Part shown: positions 18,276 to 29,129 of the stretch, piece after piece
Numbering within the stretch: the stretch's first letter is position 1
Layout: each line of letters opens with the position of its first letter
Assembly (NCBI GenBank): GCA_041592335.1
Contig: JBFHQE010000009.1
Span: 1 to 64,000, forward strand
DNA from: JBFHQE01 sp041592335
GTDB lineage: Bacteria; Pseudomonadota; Gammaproteobacteria; Thiohalobacterales; Thiohalobacteraceae
DNA length: 64,000 bases
Reading direction: 5' to 3'
Notes under the pieces: generated by a model
Told to the model about the DNA's origin: nothing
What the model saw: only the letters and a program-made list of their open reading frames with translations
Databases searched by the model: none
Made by a program: the position numbers and the translations under genes

Positions 18276-19772
18276 ATGGAATTCAGTACCAAATCCGGCA
18301 AGGCAGACAAACAACGCACCGCCTGCGCCATCGTCTGCGTATTCGAAAAAGGCAACCTGAGCCCCAGCGCCGAGGCGATTGACCGCGCTTCAGGCGGCGC
18401 ATTGCGTAAACTGATCAAGTCCGGCGATATCGACGGACAGCCTAACAGCGCGCTCATGCTGCATGATGTGGCCGGGGTCAGCGCGCAACGGGTACTAGTG
18501 GTCGGTGCCGGTCCGGCAGAGGACTTCACCGCCCAGAAATTCCGCCAGATGGTCACACTGGCCGTGCAGCTGGCTGACAAGTCCGGCGCCGCCGACGCCA
18601 TCAGCTATCTGGACGAAATCGAGTGTCCGCATTGCGGCCAGTACTGGAAGGCACGCCACACGGTCGAGGCCGCTTCGGAAGCTCTCTACTGCTTCGACCA
18701 GATGAAGAGCCAGAAACAGAAAAAAACCCGTCCGCTGAAAACGCTCCATATCAATATCCCGGCCGGCAAGCGCATGGCTGGCGCCGCCGAACAGGGCATA
18801 GAGCATGGCCGGGCCATCGCCAGTGGCGTTCGCGTCACCCGCGACCTCGGCAACCTGCCCGGCAACATCTGCACCCCGACCTACCTGGCTACCCAGTCCA
18901 AGGCGCTCGCACGCAAATCCAAAAAGGTCACGGTGCAGGTGCTGGAAGAAGCCCAGATGAAACGCCTCGGCATGGGTGCGCTGCTGTCAGTCAGCGCGGG
19001 CACCCGTCAGCCAGCCAAACTGATCTGTATAAACTACAAGGGCGGCAAACGTGGCGAGAAGCCTGTGGTACTGGTCGGCAAGGGAGTGACTTTCGATTCC
19101 GGCGGCATCTCCATCAAGCCCGGCGCCGCCATGGATGAAATGAAGTTCGATATGTGCGGCGCGGCCAGCGTGGTCGGCACCCTCACCGCCGCGATTGAAA
19201 TGAAACTGCCGCTGAACCTGGTGGGCGTGATCCCGGCCACTGAAAACCTGCCCGACGGGCTGGCCACCAAGCCCGGCGACATCGTCACCAGCATGTCCGG
19301 CCAGACCATCGAAGTGCTTAATACCGATGCCGAAGGCCGCCTGATCCTGTGCGATGCCCTGACCTATGCCGGCAAATTCAAACCGGATGTCGTCATCGAT
19401 ATCGCCACCCTGACCGGCGCCTGCGTGGTCGCGCTCGGCGCGCATGCGGCTGGCCTGCTCGGTAACGACGACGAATTGATCAAGGGCATACTGCACGCGG
19501 GCACCACCAGTGGCGATCGCGCCTGGCAGATGCCGCTGTGGGAGGAGTATCAGCCACAGCTCGATTCCAACTTCGCCGACATGGCCAATATCGGCGGCCC
19601 CAAGGCCGGCACCATCACCGCCGCCTGCTTCCTGTCGCGCTTTACGAAGGAATATCGCTGGGCACACCTCGATATCGCGGGCGTGGCCTGGAAACAGAAT
19701 GCCGAGAAAGGGGCGACTGGCCGACCGGTGCCGCTGTTGATGCAGTATCTGATTGAGCGGTGCGAAAAATAA
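18276..19772 (+). CDS. pepA: Leucyl aminopeptidase (M17)
   Basis: 498 residues, full PepA length. The C-terminal catalytic domain has GKGVTFDSGGISIKPG, the metal ligands in FDMCGAAS and the M17 signature NTDAEGRL. Cytoplasmic hexameric zinc/manganese peptidase removing N-terminal residues; in some enterobacteria also a DNA-binding protein. AAAGGTG precedes the ATG. Confidence 0.96.
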   Translation: MEFSTKSGKADKQRTACAIVCVFEKGNLSPSAEAIDRASGGALRKLIKSGDIDGQPNSALMLHDVAGVSAQRVLVVGAGPAEDFTAQKFRQMVTLAVQLADKSGAADAISYLDEIECPHCGQYWKARHTVEAASEALYCFDQMKSQKQKKTRPLKTLHINIPAGKRMAGAAEQGIEHGRAIASGVRVTRDLGNLPGNICTPTYLATQSKALARKSKKVTVQVLEEAQMKRLGMGALLSVSAGTRQPAKLICINYKGGKRGEKPVVLVGKGVTFDSGGISIKPGAAMDEMKFDMCGAASVVGTLTAAIEMKLPLNLVGVIPATENLPDGLATKPGDIVTSMSGQTIEVLNTDAEGRLILCDALTYAGKFKPDVVIDIATLTGACVVALGAHAAGLLGNDDELIKGILHAGTTSGDRAWQMPLWEEYQPQLDSNFADMANIGGPKAGTITAACFLSRFTKEYRWAHLDIAGVAWKQNAEKGATGRPVPLLMQYLIERCEK

Positions 19773-19775
19773 CGC

Positions 19776-20207
19776 ATGACCCGCGTCGATTTCTACGTTC
19801 TCCCCAGCGACACGCCACGCAACCGCGCGGTGCTGGCCTGTCGACTGGCGGAAAAAGCCTATAGCCAGGGCAACAAGGTCTACATCCACACCGGCTCGGA
19901 GCAACTGAGCCAGGAACTGGATGAACTGCTGTGGACCTTTCGTCAGGGCAGTTTCGTGCCCCACGCCCTGCTGGGTGACGACGATGAATCCGAAACCCCG
20001 GTGATCGTCGGTCATGCCGAACCAGGCAACCATCATCACGAGGTGCTGATCAATTTCGCCCAGGAAGTTCCGGCCTTTTTCGGCCGCTTCGAACGTGTCG
20101 CGGAACTGGTCGACCAGCAACCCGAGTATTTAAAACTCGCCCGCGAGCGGTATACCTTTTACCGTGAACGCGGCTATGAACTGCAATCGCATAAACTGAA
20201 AGGCTGA
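19776..20207 (+). CDS. holC: DNA polymerase III chi subunit
   Basis: 143 residues beginning MTRVDFYVLPS, typical of HolC, with CRLAEKAYSQGNKVYIHT and DELLWTFRQGSFVPH conserved. Links the clamp loader to SSB. Starts 3 bp after pepA. Confidence 0.94.
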   Translation: MTRVDFYVLPSDTPRNRAVLACRLAEKAYSQGNKVYIHTGSEQLSQELDELLWTFRQGSFVPHALLGDDDESETPVIVGHAEPGNHHHEVLINFAQEVPAFFGRFERVAELVDQQPEYLKLARERYTFYRERGYELQSHKLKG

Positions 20208-20209
20208 GT

Positions 20210-20455
20210 ATGTCTGATTCCAACCAAGTACCCGTTCTGACCGACCTGGTGGTCGACGAGAATCCCAACGAACCCACGATAGCCCCGACCATCGACACGG
20301 AAACCATTGACGCCATTAAAACCGAATTGAATGAATTCATGCACGGCACGCTGCGCAACCAGATGAGCCGCGCCATGGAAGAAGTGATCGACGATCTGTG
20401 CAAGCAGGCCAACGAAAAACTGGAAGCGCTGCTGGACAAGCATCTGGGGAAATAA
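20210..20455 (+). CDS. Small hypothetical protein between holC and valS
   Basis: 81 residues, acidic, without membrane segment. The N-terminal third is disordered-looking (Pro/Thr/Asp rich); residues ~30-81 form an amphipathic helix ending LEALLDKHLGK. Two bp after holC, so part of the same transcript. Similar small proteins occur at this locus in other proteobacteria, but I cannot name a function. Confidence 0.7.
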   Translation: MSDSNQVPVLTDLVVDENPNEPTIAPTIDTETIDAIKTELNEFMHGTLRNQMSRAMEEVIDDLCKQANEKLEALLDKHLGK

Positions 20456-20465
20456 ACCACCCCCT

Positions 20466-20513
20466 GTAGGAGTGGCCTTGGCCGCGAATATTCGCGAGCA
20501 AGCTCGCTCCTAC
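20466..20513. repeat. REP-type palindrome, copy 1
   Basis: GTAGGAGTGGCCTTGGCCGCGAA followed after a TA by an inverted arm ending GAGCAAGCTCGCTCCTAC. First of three related intergenic elements (others at 24743-24809 and 25965-26034), like the GTAGGAGC REP sequences of Pseudomonas. Confidence 0.8.
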
Positions 20514-20592
20514 ATCAACCAATTCCCCCTCAGCATTTCCTTCCCATCCCGGTATAATGTCCCTTTTCGCCTGACAGCCGGAGCCGGAATCC

Positions 20593-23370
20593 GTGGAAAA
20601 AACCTACAATCCCCACGCCATCGAACAACGCTGGTACCAGACTTGGGAAAACCAGGGCTATTTTGCCCCCGCGGGCCCAGGCACGGAAAACGACCGAAAA
20701 TCCTATTGCATCATGATTCCCCCGCCGAACGTTACCGGCAGCCTGCACATGGGCCACGGCTTCAATAACACCGTGATGGATTCGCTGACCCGCTTCCACC
20801 GCATGCGCGGCGACAACACCCTGTGGCAGCCCGGCACCGACCACGCCGGTATCGCCACCCAGATGGTGGTCGAGCGCCAGCTCAATGCCGAGGGCAAAAC
20901 CCGCCACGACCTGGGCCGCGAGGAATTCATCAAGCGCATCTGGGAATGGCGCGCCGAATCCGGTGGCAATATTACCCGCCAGTTGCGCCGCATGGGCTCC
21001 TCGCTGGACTGGTCCAATGAACGTTTCACCATGGACGACGGCCTGTCCGATGCGGTGAAGGAAGTGTTCGTGCGCCTGCACGAGGAAGGGCTGATCTATC
21101 GCGGTCAGCGTCTGGTCAACTGGGACCCGGTGCTGCACACCGCCGTGTCCGATCTGGAGGTGGTCTCGCAGGAGGAATCCGGCCATTTCTGGCACATGCG
21201 TTACCCGCTCGCCGACGGTTCCGGCCATCTCATCGTCGCCACCACCCGCCCTGAAACAATGCTCGGCGATACCGCCGTGGCCGTGCACCCGGACGACGAG
21301 CGCTACAAACACCTGGTCGGCAAGATGATCGCGTTGCCGCTCACCGACCGCGAGATCCCGATTATTGCCGATGATTATGTCGACCCGGAATTCGGGACCG
21401 GCTGTGTCAAGATCACCCCCGCACACGATTTCAATGACTATGCCGTCGGCCAGCGCCACGATCTGCCACTGATCAACATTTTCACTATTGATGCCGCGCT
21501 CAACGACAACTGCCCCAAGAAATACTGGGGACTGGATCGTTACGAAGCGCGCGATGTGATTGTCCATGACCTGGAAGCAGCGGAACTGCTGGAGAAGGTC
21601 GAAGACCACAAGCTGATGGTGCCGCGCGGCGACCGCTCCGGCGCGGTTATCGAGCCTTTCCTCACGGATCAATGGTTCGTCAAGATCGAACCGCTGGCCA
21701 AACCGGCCATCGAGGCAGTCGAAACCGGCAGGATCAAATTCGTACCGGATAACTGGAAGAACACCTACTACGACTGGATGCGCAACATCCAGGACTGGTG
21801 TATCTCGCGCCAGATCTGGTGGGGCCATCGCATCCCGGCCTGGTATGACGAAGACGGCAACGTCTATGTCGGCCGCAGCGAAGACGAGGTTCGCGCAAAA
21901 CACAACCTGGGCGACAAGAAACTGCGCCAGGACGAAGACGTGCTCGACACCTGGTTCTCTTCCGCCCTCTGGCCTTTTTCCACCCTGGGCTGGCCGGAAG
22001 ACACCGAACGCCTGAAAGCCTTCTACCCGACCAACGTGCTGGTCACCGGCTTCGACATCATTTTCTTCTGGGTCGCGCGCATGATCATGATGGGAATGAA
22101 GTTCATGGGCGACGTACCCTTCCATGAAATCTACATCCACGGCCTGGTGCGCGACTCCAGCGGACAGAAGATGTCCAAGTCCAAGGGCAACGTGCTGGAC
22201 CCGATCGATCTGATCGACGGCATCGACCTGGAAGCGCTGGTGACAAAGCGTACCTCCGGCCTGATGCAGCCGCAGATGGCGAAGAAGATCGAGAAGGCCA
22301 CGCGCAAGGAATTCCCGGACGGCATCCCGGCCTTCGGCACCGATGCGCTGCGCTTCACCTTCGCCGCCATGGCCTCCACCGGGCGCGATATCAACTTCGA
22401 CATGAACCGCATCGAGGGTTACCGCAACTTCTGCAACAAGTTGTGGAACGCCGCGCGCTATGTGTTCATGAACACCGAGGGTCAGGATTGCGGTCAAACG
22501 GGTGGGGAAATTGAATTGAGCGTGGCCGACCGCTGGATCCTGTCACGCTTGCAACAGACCACCAAAACCGTGATCGACGCCTTTGGCAATTACCGACTCG
22601 ACATGGCGGCGCAGGCAATTTATGAATTCACCTGGAACGAGTACTGCGACTGGTACCTGGAACTTTCCAAACCGGTTCTGAATGACGACAGCGCTTCGGA
22701 TGAAGCCAAGCGTGGCACCCGCCAGACGCTGGTACAGGTACTGGAATCCCTGTTGCGCCTCGCCCACCCGATCATGCCATTCATTACCGAGGAAATCTGG
22801 CAGAAGGCCGCACCGCTCGCGGGCGTGCAGGGAGACACCCTGATGACGCAACCTTATCCGTCATTTGATGAGGGCAAGGTCGATGCGGATGCCGAGGCCG
22901 ATATGGCCTGGGTCATGAACGTCATCCTCTGCGTGCGCAAGATTCGCAGCGGCTACAACATCGCGCCCGGTAAGCCCCTGCCGGTGCTGCTGGAAAAAGC
23001 TTCGGCACAGGACCGCGCGCGTCTGGCCGCCAATGCGCGTTACCTCATCAGCCTGGGACGTATTGAGTCGATCAGCGTGCTGGAGAAAGGCGAAGAAGCA
23101 CCCGACGCCGCTACCGGTCTGGTTGGCGATATGAAAGTGCTGATCCCGATGGCCGGCCTGATCAACAAGGAAGAAGAACTGGCGCGCCTGGATAAGGAAA
23201 TTCTGAAAAAAGAAGACGAATGGAAGAAACTCGAGGCCAAGCTGGACAATGCCAATTTTGTGGATAAGGCACCGGCCGCCGTGGTCGAGAAAGAGCGTAC
23301 CCGGCTGCATGAACTGACTCATGCGATCAAGGGCTTGCGCGAACAATATAAAAAGATTGAACGTATGTAG
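20593..23370 (+). CDS. valS: Valyl-tRNA synthetase
   Basis: 925 residues, class I synthetase. HIGH-type motif in PPPNVTGSLHMGHG near residue 45, KMSKSKGNVLDP in the catalytic domain and a C-terminal coiled coil (KEEELARLDKEILKKEDEW) as in ValRS. GTG start at 20593 follows GCCGGAGCC. An editing (CP1) domain lies between the two halves. Charges tRNA-Val. Confidence 0.98.
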   Translation: MEKTYNPHAIEQRWYQTWENQGYFAPAGPGTENDRKSYCIMIPPPNVTGSLHMGHGFNNTVMDSLTRFHRMRGDNTLWQPGTDHAGIATQMVVERQLNAEGKTRHDLGREEFIKRIWEWRAESGGNITRQLRRMGSSLDWSNERFTMDDGLSDAVKEVFVRLHEEGLIYRGQRLVNWDPVLHTAVSDLEVVSQEESGHFWHMRYPLADGSGHLIVATTRPETMLGDTAVAVHPDDERYKHLVGKMIALPLTDREIPIIADDYVDPEFGTGCVKITPAHDFNDYAVGQRHDLPLINIFTIDAALNDNCPKKYWGLDRYEARDVIVHDLEAAELLEKVEDHKLMVPRGDRSGAVIEPFLTDQWFVKIEPLAKPAIEAVETGRIKFVPDNWKNTYYDWMRNIQDWCISRQIWWGHRIPAWYDEDGNVYVGRSEDEVRAKHNLGDKKLRQDEDVLDTWFSSALWPFSTLGWPEDTERLKAFYPTNVLVTGFDIIFFWVARMIMMGMKFMGDVPFHEIYIHGLVRDSSGQKMSKSKGNVLDPIDLIDGIDLEALVTKRTSGLMQPQMAKKIEKATRKEFPDGIPAFGTDALRFTFAAMASTGRDINFDMNRIEGYRNFCNKLWNAARYVFMNTEGQDCGQTGGEIELSVADRWILSRLQQTTKTVIDAFGNYRLDMAAQAIYEFTWNEYCDWYLELSKPVLNDDSASDEAKRGTRQTLVQVLESLLRLAHPIMPFITEEIWQKAAPLAGVQGDTLMTQPYPSFDEGKVDADAEADMAWVMNVILCVRKIRSGYNIAPGKPLPVLLEKASAQDRARLAANARYLISLGRIESISVLEKGEEAPDAATGLVGDMKVLIPMAGLINKEEELARLDKEILKKEDEWKKLEAKLDNANFVDKAPAAVVEKERTRLHELTHAIKGLREQYKKIERM

Positions 23371-23614
23371 CCAAGGCTGAATAGATAATAATCAGACTGT
23401 TAGCTAAAGTTTCTCCATAAGTCTGTCGCTAACCTGTATCGCGAATAAAAGATTTGTGTATTTCTATTTATAATCAATGGATTACAAAACATCTTTTATA
23501 TTCAGGAAGAAGTAGTTATATTAACCTCCGGAGGAGTGCCGAAGGGTATCTCAGGGAGTCTTAATAAACAGGCGGCAAGCGCTGCCACAGCGTGGAATAA
23601 AAAACGGGGAATCC
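23371..23614. other. Intergenic region upstream of HD-GYP gene
   Basis: 244 bp, visibly more AT-rich than its flanks, probably the promoter region of the next gene. It has two short inverted repeats, CCTCCGGAGG near 23526 and GGCGGC-AAGC-GCTGCC near 23570. I do not recognise a known riboswitch in it. Confidence 0.4.
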
Positions 23615-24700
<1,086 letters not shown>

Positions 24701-24742
24701 ACCTCTATCTCAAAGCCTGCGATTCCGAAATCGTTGCCACCC

Positions 24743-24809
24743 GTAGAAGCGGCCTTGGCCGCGAAAAATAACCAGATACCCCCTTGTTCGCGGCCAAGGC
24801 CGCTCCTAC
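24743..24809. repeat. REP-type palindrome, copy 2
   Basis: Inverted arms GTAGAAGCGGCCTTGGCCGC and GCGGCCAAGGCCGCTCCTAC separated by about 28 bp. The best-preserved pair of arms of the three elements; lies between the HD-GYP gene and hemH. Confidence 0.82.
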
Positions 24810-24863
24810 AAACCCGCTTACTTCCAGGGTCCATCAGCATCTGTAATTGGTTATACTCACGCC

Positions 24864-25952
24864 ATGAGCAGATACCAGGGCACACCCGATTATTCGCATA
24901 ACACCGCCGCAACCACCGGCGTCCTGATCACCAATCTCGGCACACCCGATGCGCCCACCCCAAAGGCGCTGCGCAATTATCTGCGGGAATTTCTCTGGGA
25001 TCCACGCGTGGTCGAAATCCCCCGGCCCATCTGGTGGCTGATTCTGCATGGCATCATCCTGCGCACCCGCCCCGGCAAGGTTGCCCAAACCTACGCAAGC
25101 GTATGGACCGATGAAGGTTCGCCGTTACTGGCGATCAGCCGCCAGCAGCATCGCGCACTGGAAGAAACCTTTCAGGCAGAGGGACTCGGACATCTAAAAT
25201 TCGCCCTTGGGATGCGCTATGGAAATCCCTCGATTCCGTCCGCGCTGAAAGAACTGCGCGAGGCTGGCGTACAGCGGTTGCTGGTGCTGCCGCTCTATCC
25301 ACAGTATTCAGGCAGCACGACCGCCTCCACTTTCGATGCCGTCACCCGCGAACTGCAGTCCTGGCGCTGGGTGCCCGAGCTGCGCTTCATCACCCATTAC
25401 CACGATGATCCCGACTACATCCAGGCACTGGCCAGCAGCATTCGCGAATACCAGCAGACCCATGGTTCACCCGAAAAACTGCTGATGTCATTTCACGGCG
25501 TTCCCAAACGCTACCTGGTGCAAGGCGATCCTTATCATTGCGAATGCCACAAGACCGCACGCCTGCTCGCCGAGGAGTTGCAGCTCACGGAAGATCAGTG
25601 GCAAATTTCATTTCAGTCGCGTTTTGGCAAGGCCGAGTGGTTAAAACCCTATACGGACAAAACCCTCAAAGAATGGGGCAAGCAGGGTATTAAGAACGTC
25701 CAGGTCATCTGCCCCGGCTTCAGCGCTGACTGCCTGGAAACGCTCGAAGAGATTAAGGTGGAAAACCGGGATTATTTTCTCGCGGCCGGCGGTGAGCAGC
25801 TGCAATACATCCCCGCCCTGAACGACAGCCCGGATCATATCGCCGCGCTGGCCAACCTCATCAAGCGACATCTGCAAGGCTGGCCGGAGAAAGCTGATGA
25901 CGACACAACTGCCCGGCAACAGCGCGCAATGGCGCTCGGCGCGAAGGGTTAA
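24864..25952 (+). CDS. hemH: Ferrochelatase
   Basis: 362 residues. Begins with the family segment GVLITNLGTPDAPT, has LLVLPLYPQYSGSTTAS and the catalytic-His region MSFHGVPKRY, and the C-terminal CPGFSADCLETLEEI. Inserts Fe2+ into protoporphyrin IX as the last haem step, which suits a region rich in cytochromes. No C-terminal iron-sulfur cysteine cluster is present. Confidence 0.96.
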   Translation: MSRYQGTPDYSHNTAATTGVLITNLGTPDAPTPKALRNYLREFLWDPRVVEIPRPIWWLILHGIILRTRPGKVAQTYASVWTDEGSPLLAISRQQHRALEETFQAEGLGHLKFALGMRYGNPSIPSALKELREAGVQRLLVLPLYPQYSGSTTASTFDAVTRELQSWRWVPELRFITHYHDDPDYIQALASSIREYQQTHGSPEKLLMSFHGVPKRYLVQGDPYHCECHKTARLLAEELQLTEDQWQISFQSRFGKAEWLKPYTDKTLKEWGKQGIKNVQVICPGFSADCLETLEEIKVENRDYFLAAGGEQLQYIPALNDSPDHIAALANLIKRHLQGWPEKADDDTTARQQRAMALGAKG

Positions 25953-25964
25953 ACCGGGCCACCC

Positions 25965-26034
25965 GAAGGAGCGGCCTTGGCCGCGAATATAATAGAGGCG
26001 CTATGATTTTGTTCGCGGGCAAGCCCGCTCCTAC
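25965..26034. repeat. REP-type palindrome, copy 3
   Basis: Arms GAAGGAGCGGCCTTGGCCGC and TTCGCGGGCAAGCCCGCTCC separated by about 28 bp. The arms differ in their core (GGCCTTGGCC versus GGGCAAGCCC), so it looks like two half-elements in opposite orientation. Confidence 0.78.
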
Positions 26035-26060
26035 AATTCAATGAATCATTAAATGAAAAC

Positions 26061-27011
26061 ATGACCAGCCACAACAAAATAACCCTCGGCATCTCCAGCT
26101 GCCTGCTTGGCGAAAAGGTCCGTTTTGACGGCAACCACAAGCTGGATCATTACATCAAGCAAACCCTGGGCGAGATTTTCGATTATCAATCGGTCTGCCC
26201 CGAAGTTGGCATCGGACTGGGCGTACCTCGCCCAACGATTCATCTGGTCGGCCCACCCGAAACCGCACGCGCCGTCGGTGTCAAAGACGATTCACTGGAT
26301 GTCACGGACGACCTGATCAGGTTTGCGCATAAAACCGCGCCGCGCCTCAAGCATATCAGCGGCTATATCTTCAAAAGCAAATCACCCAGCTGCGGCATGG
26401 AACGCGTCAAGCTGTATTCAAAGGGCGGCGGGAATGTCAAAGGGATTGGGCTCTATGCGCGCGAGATCATGGCGCACAACCCGCTACTGCCTTGCGAGGA
26501 GGAAGGCCGCCTGAACGATTTGCCGCTACGTGATAATTTTCTGGAAAGGGTCTTTGCCTATCGTCGCTGGCAGGAATTAAACAGCCATCGTATCAGTGCG
26601 AAGGGCCTGCAGGATTTTCACATGCGTTACAAGCTAACACTGATGGCGCACAGTCCGGTTGATTATCGCGCACTGGGACAACTGGTCTCAAACACCAAAG
26701 CAAAACCCATACGCGAACTCGCCGATCAGTACATTGCCCAGTTCATGCCGGCCATGAAAAAGATGGCAACCGTCAAGAAACACATCAACGTACTGCATCA
26801 TGTTATGGGGTACTTGAAACAGCAGCTTTCCAGTGAGGACAAACAGGAATTGCTGGAACTGATCGAAGGTTACCGCAAGGGCCTGGTGCCACGCATGGTA
26901 CCCGTGGTGCTGCTTCAGCATCATTTCCGCAACCATCCCAATGAATACATGAGCAGACAACATTACCTGTACCCGTCGCCGGAGGAGTGGAAAGTACGCG
27001 GCTTTTTCTAG
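26061..27011 (+). CDS. DUF523 and DUF1722 domain protein
   Basis: 316 residues, two domains. Residues ~1-150 are DUF523 with cysteine motifs ISSCLLGEKVRFDG and SKSPSCGM; residues ~190-310 are DUF1722 (YbgA-like) with KYKLTLMAHS and YRKGLVPRMVPVVLL. The fused form is common in gammaproteobacteria. DUF523 members are linked by recent literature to tRNA thiouridine chemistry, but that is not evident from sequence here. Confidence 0.88.
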   Translation: MTSHNKITLGISSCLLGEKVRFDGNHKLDHYIKQTLGEIFDYQSVCPEVGIGLGVPRPTIHLVGPPETARAVGVKDDSLDVTDDLIRFAHKTAPRLKHISGYIFKSKSPSCGMERVKLYSKGGGNVKGIGLYAREIMAHNPLLPCEEEGRLNDLPLRDNFLERVFAYRRWQELNSHRISAKGLQDFHMRYKLTLMAHSPVDYRALGQLVSNTKAKPIRELADQYIAQFMPAMKKMATVKKHINVLHHVMGYLKQQLSSEDKQELLELIEGYRKGLVPRMVPVVLLQHHFRNHPNEYMSRQHYLYPSPEEWKVRGFF

Positions 27012-27027
27012 CCCGCCAGACCGGAAT

Positions 27028-27846
27028 CTATGGCTTGACCGCCAGCGCCTCGATCAGGCTCACCCGTTCCTCGTCCAGGTTACGATGCAGGTTGTAGGCC
27101 TTGGTCAGAATATCCTCGCCAACCAGCAAATGCACACCCAGCTCCGGCAGCTCGGGCTGTCCTTTCGGCTCGGTCATATGCGCAAACGCCTTCTGCGCCA
27201 GCGCCGTCTTGTCATTCCACACCTCGATATCAAAACCGGCGGACTGGATGATGTCGCGAAACGCTTCCGGCGTAACCAGGAAACTCATGGAGCTGTCCTG
27301 CGCCCAGGGCACCGGGAAATAAGGGGGCGTGTTTTTGTTACCGCACACTTCATACAGCACCAGACGGCCGCCAGGCTTGATCACGCGATACAGCTCCTGT
27401 AACCACCCCAGCTTGTCCGCGACATTCATGTTCATCTGGATGGACCAGGCGCCATCAAAACTGTTGTCGTCAAAGGGTAATTCCAGCGCACTCGCGGCAT
27501 GAAACCGGACCCGCTCCTCGAGCTTGAGCAACTGCGTCAGTCTTTCCGCCACGGAAATATATTCATCGCTCAGGTCGACACCCGTCACGCAACAACCGGT
27601 TACATGCGACAGTCGGCGCGTCGAACCACCTACGCCGCAGCCCACGTCAAGGATGTGCATGTCGGAAGAAAAATCGGCAAGCCTGATTAATTCCCGGGTG
27701 GCGGTATCGCCCCGAATATGGAATTCATCCACCGGCTGAAGATCGTCAAGGGTAATATTTTCAATATCCTTACCCTGCTCATTAAGACCTTCTATGATCC
27801 TGTTATACAAGTCACTGGGTGAATAGTAGCCATGGATATGCTTCAT
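27028..27846 (-). CDS. SAM-dependent methyltransferase, sarcosine/dimethylglycine-type
   Basis: 272 residues from the ATG at 27846 (MKHIHGYYSPSDLY). Class I Rossmann methyltransferase: motif I LDVGCGVGGSTRRL (~residue 75), acidic VTGVDLSDEY, and a post-core LPFDDNSFDGAWSI. The C-terminal half resembles glycine/sarcosine/dimethylglycine N-methyltransferases of betaine synthesis, but substrate residues are not verifiable by eye and no partner methyltransferase is nearby. The longer frame to 27909 has no good ribosome site. Divergent from the EF-hand gene. Confidence 0.78.
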   Translation of the reverse strand: MKHIHGYYSPSDLYNRIIEGLNEQGKDIENITLDDLQPVDEFHIRGDTATRELIRLADFSSDMHILDVGCGVGGSTRRLSHVTGCCVTGVDLSDEYISVAERLTQLLKLEERVRFHAASALELPFDDNSFDGAWSIQMNMNVADKLGWLQELYRVIKPGGRLVLYEVCGNKNTPPYFPVPWAQDSSMSFLVTPEAFRDIIQSAGFDIEVWNDKTALAQKAFAHMTEPKGQPELPELGVHLLVGEDILTKAYNLHRNLDEERVSLIEALAVKP

Positions 27847-27927
27847 GTTCTGATCCCGGTCAATTGCACATTTTTCTGCAGCTGCTATAGATATTGCACA
27901 CCTTACCAAGATTACAGGAGTAGAGTC

Positions 27928-28209
27928 ATGAAATTACAGATTTCGTTCATTCTGTCAGGTGTGCTCGCCAGTGGCCTGGCAATGGCTGACTATCCGATGA
28001 CCTTCGAAAGCCTGGACAAGGACAGCAATGGCTATATCAACAGGTCCGAGGCCGATGCCCGTCCCGACCTGAGTGAGAACTGGAGTCGTATCGACCAGAA
28101 CACCGATGACCAGCTGGATATTTCCGAATTCAGCGCCTTTGAAAGCGAAGGCCGCTTTACCCCGCCGGAAGAAACCGAGGAACCCGGTATTGGGGCTGCG
28201 CCTTACTAA
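27928..28209 (+). CDS. Secreted EF-hand protein
   Basis: 93 residues. A signal peptide (ISFILSGVLASGLAMA|DYP) follows the ATG at 27928, which has ACAGGAG upstream; an upstream in-frame start at 27832 adds an unlikely leader. Two EF-hand loops are visible: DKDSNGYINRSEAD and DQNTDDQLDISEF, both with the acidic 1, 3, 5 and 12 positions of Ca2+ ligands. A small periplasmic or extracellular calcium-binding protein is likely; partner unknown. Confidence 0.85.
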   Translation: MKLQISFILSGVLASGLAMADYPMTFESLDKDSNGYINRSEADARPDLSENWSRIDQNTDDQLDISEFSAFESEGRFTPPEETEEPGIGAAPY

Positions 28210-28295
28210 GTTTGTATTCTAATTCAACACGCCAGGCCCCCGGCCTTATTCGAAAGGGAACGCCGGGGTAGCAGGCGATAGAATCATCGACACCG

Positions 28296-29129
28296 CTAGC
28301 AACAGCCAGTGCCACAACAGGGCTTCACTGCTTCAATCGTGGCCGACACCACATAATCCGTCACATTATGATCCGGCGCCCAGTCGCGGATAAACGCCTT
28401 CGATTCATCCTTGGGCTCGATACGCACATCGGTAAATCCAGCCTCTGCAATCATCGTTTCAAGTTCCTCGATCAGGGATGCATTACCCATGCAACCGGCA
28501 ATCAGGCCCGCATCGTTACGCATCGCTTCCGGCAGTTCAACCGTTGCCACCACATCGGAAATAGCCAACCGACCACCTGACTTCAGAATACGGAAAGCTT
28601 CTTTGAACACCTGTGCTTTGTTGGGCGACAGGTTGATCACGCAATTGGAAATAATGACATCCGCGGTATCGTTGGCAATCGGCAGGTTTTCAATCTCGCC
28701 CAGGCGGAACTCCACCTGCGTATAGCCGCCCTTTTCCGCGTTGCCACGCGCCTTGCTCAACATATCCGGCGTCATATCCACGCCGATCACATAACCCGCT
28801 TCGCCTACTTCCTGTGCAGCGAGGAAACAGTCGAAACCGCCACCGGAACCCAGGTCCACCACGACCTCCCCCGCCTTCAGCGAAGCAATAGCGCGCGGAT
28901 TACCACAACCCAATCCCATGTCGGCGCCACTCGGCACATTCTTCAAGTCATCCTCGGTGTAACCCAGCCGCGTGGATATCAGGGTATTGATGGCCGCATC
29001 GTCCGACACACCGCAGCAACTCGCCGCCGGACCACAGCAATCGGTTTCATTCTTCGCATTGGCCACCCTGGAGTAGGCACTGCGCACCGCCTGACGATGC
29101 TCGTCGTGATTGGATCGTTCATCTTTCAT
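28296..29129 (-). CDS. arsM: Arsenite methyltransferase
   Basis: 277 residues. SAM motif VVDLGSGGGFDCFLAA, conserved SNCVINLSPNK with the ArsM cysteine, and Cys-rich ends (ETDCCGPAASCCG, KPCCGTGCC) as in bacterial ArsM. Methylates As(III) to volatile or less retained methylarsenicals. Overlaps the arsR-type gene by 4 bp (ATGA), so the pair is one transcript under that repressor. Confidence 0.93.
   Translation of the reverse strand: MKDERSNHDEHRQAVRSAYSRVANAKNETDCCGPAASCCGVSDDAAINTLISTRLGYTEDDLKNVPSGADMGLGCGNPRAIASLKAGEVVVDLGSGGGFDCFLAAQEVGEAGYVIGVDMTPDMLSKARGNAEKGGYTQVEFRLGEIENLPIANDTADVIISNCVINLSPNKAQVFKEAFRILKSGGRLAISDVVATVELPEAMRNDAGLIAGCMGNASLIEELETMIAEAGFTDVRIEPKDESKAFIRDWAPDHNVTDYVVSATIEAVKPCCGTGCC

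Noticed and set aside
17900..18601. 233-codon minus-strand frame across the lptF-pepA divergent gap
   Set aside because: Antisense to the pepA 5' end and in another frame of lptF; both real genes are well supported.
18987..20120. 377-codon minus-strand frame antisense to pepA and holC
   Set aside because: Mirror of conserved genes on the plus strand; spans two real genes and has no domain pattern.
20530..22497. 655-codon minus-strand frame antisense to valS
   Set aside because: Shadow of a long GC-rich coding gene; His/Val/Asp-rich mirror composition and no protein family features.
23500..23614. Possible c-di-GMP riboswitch before the HD-GYP gene
   Set aside because: Short hairpins exist, but the conserved GEMM motifs are not seen.
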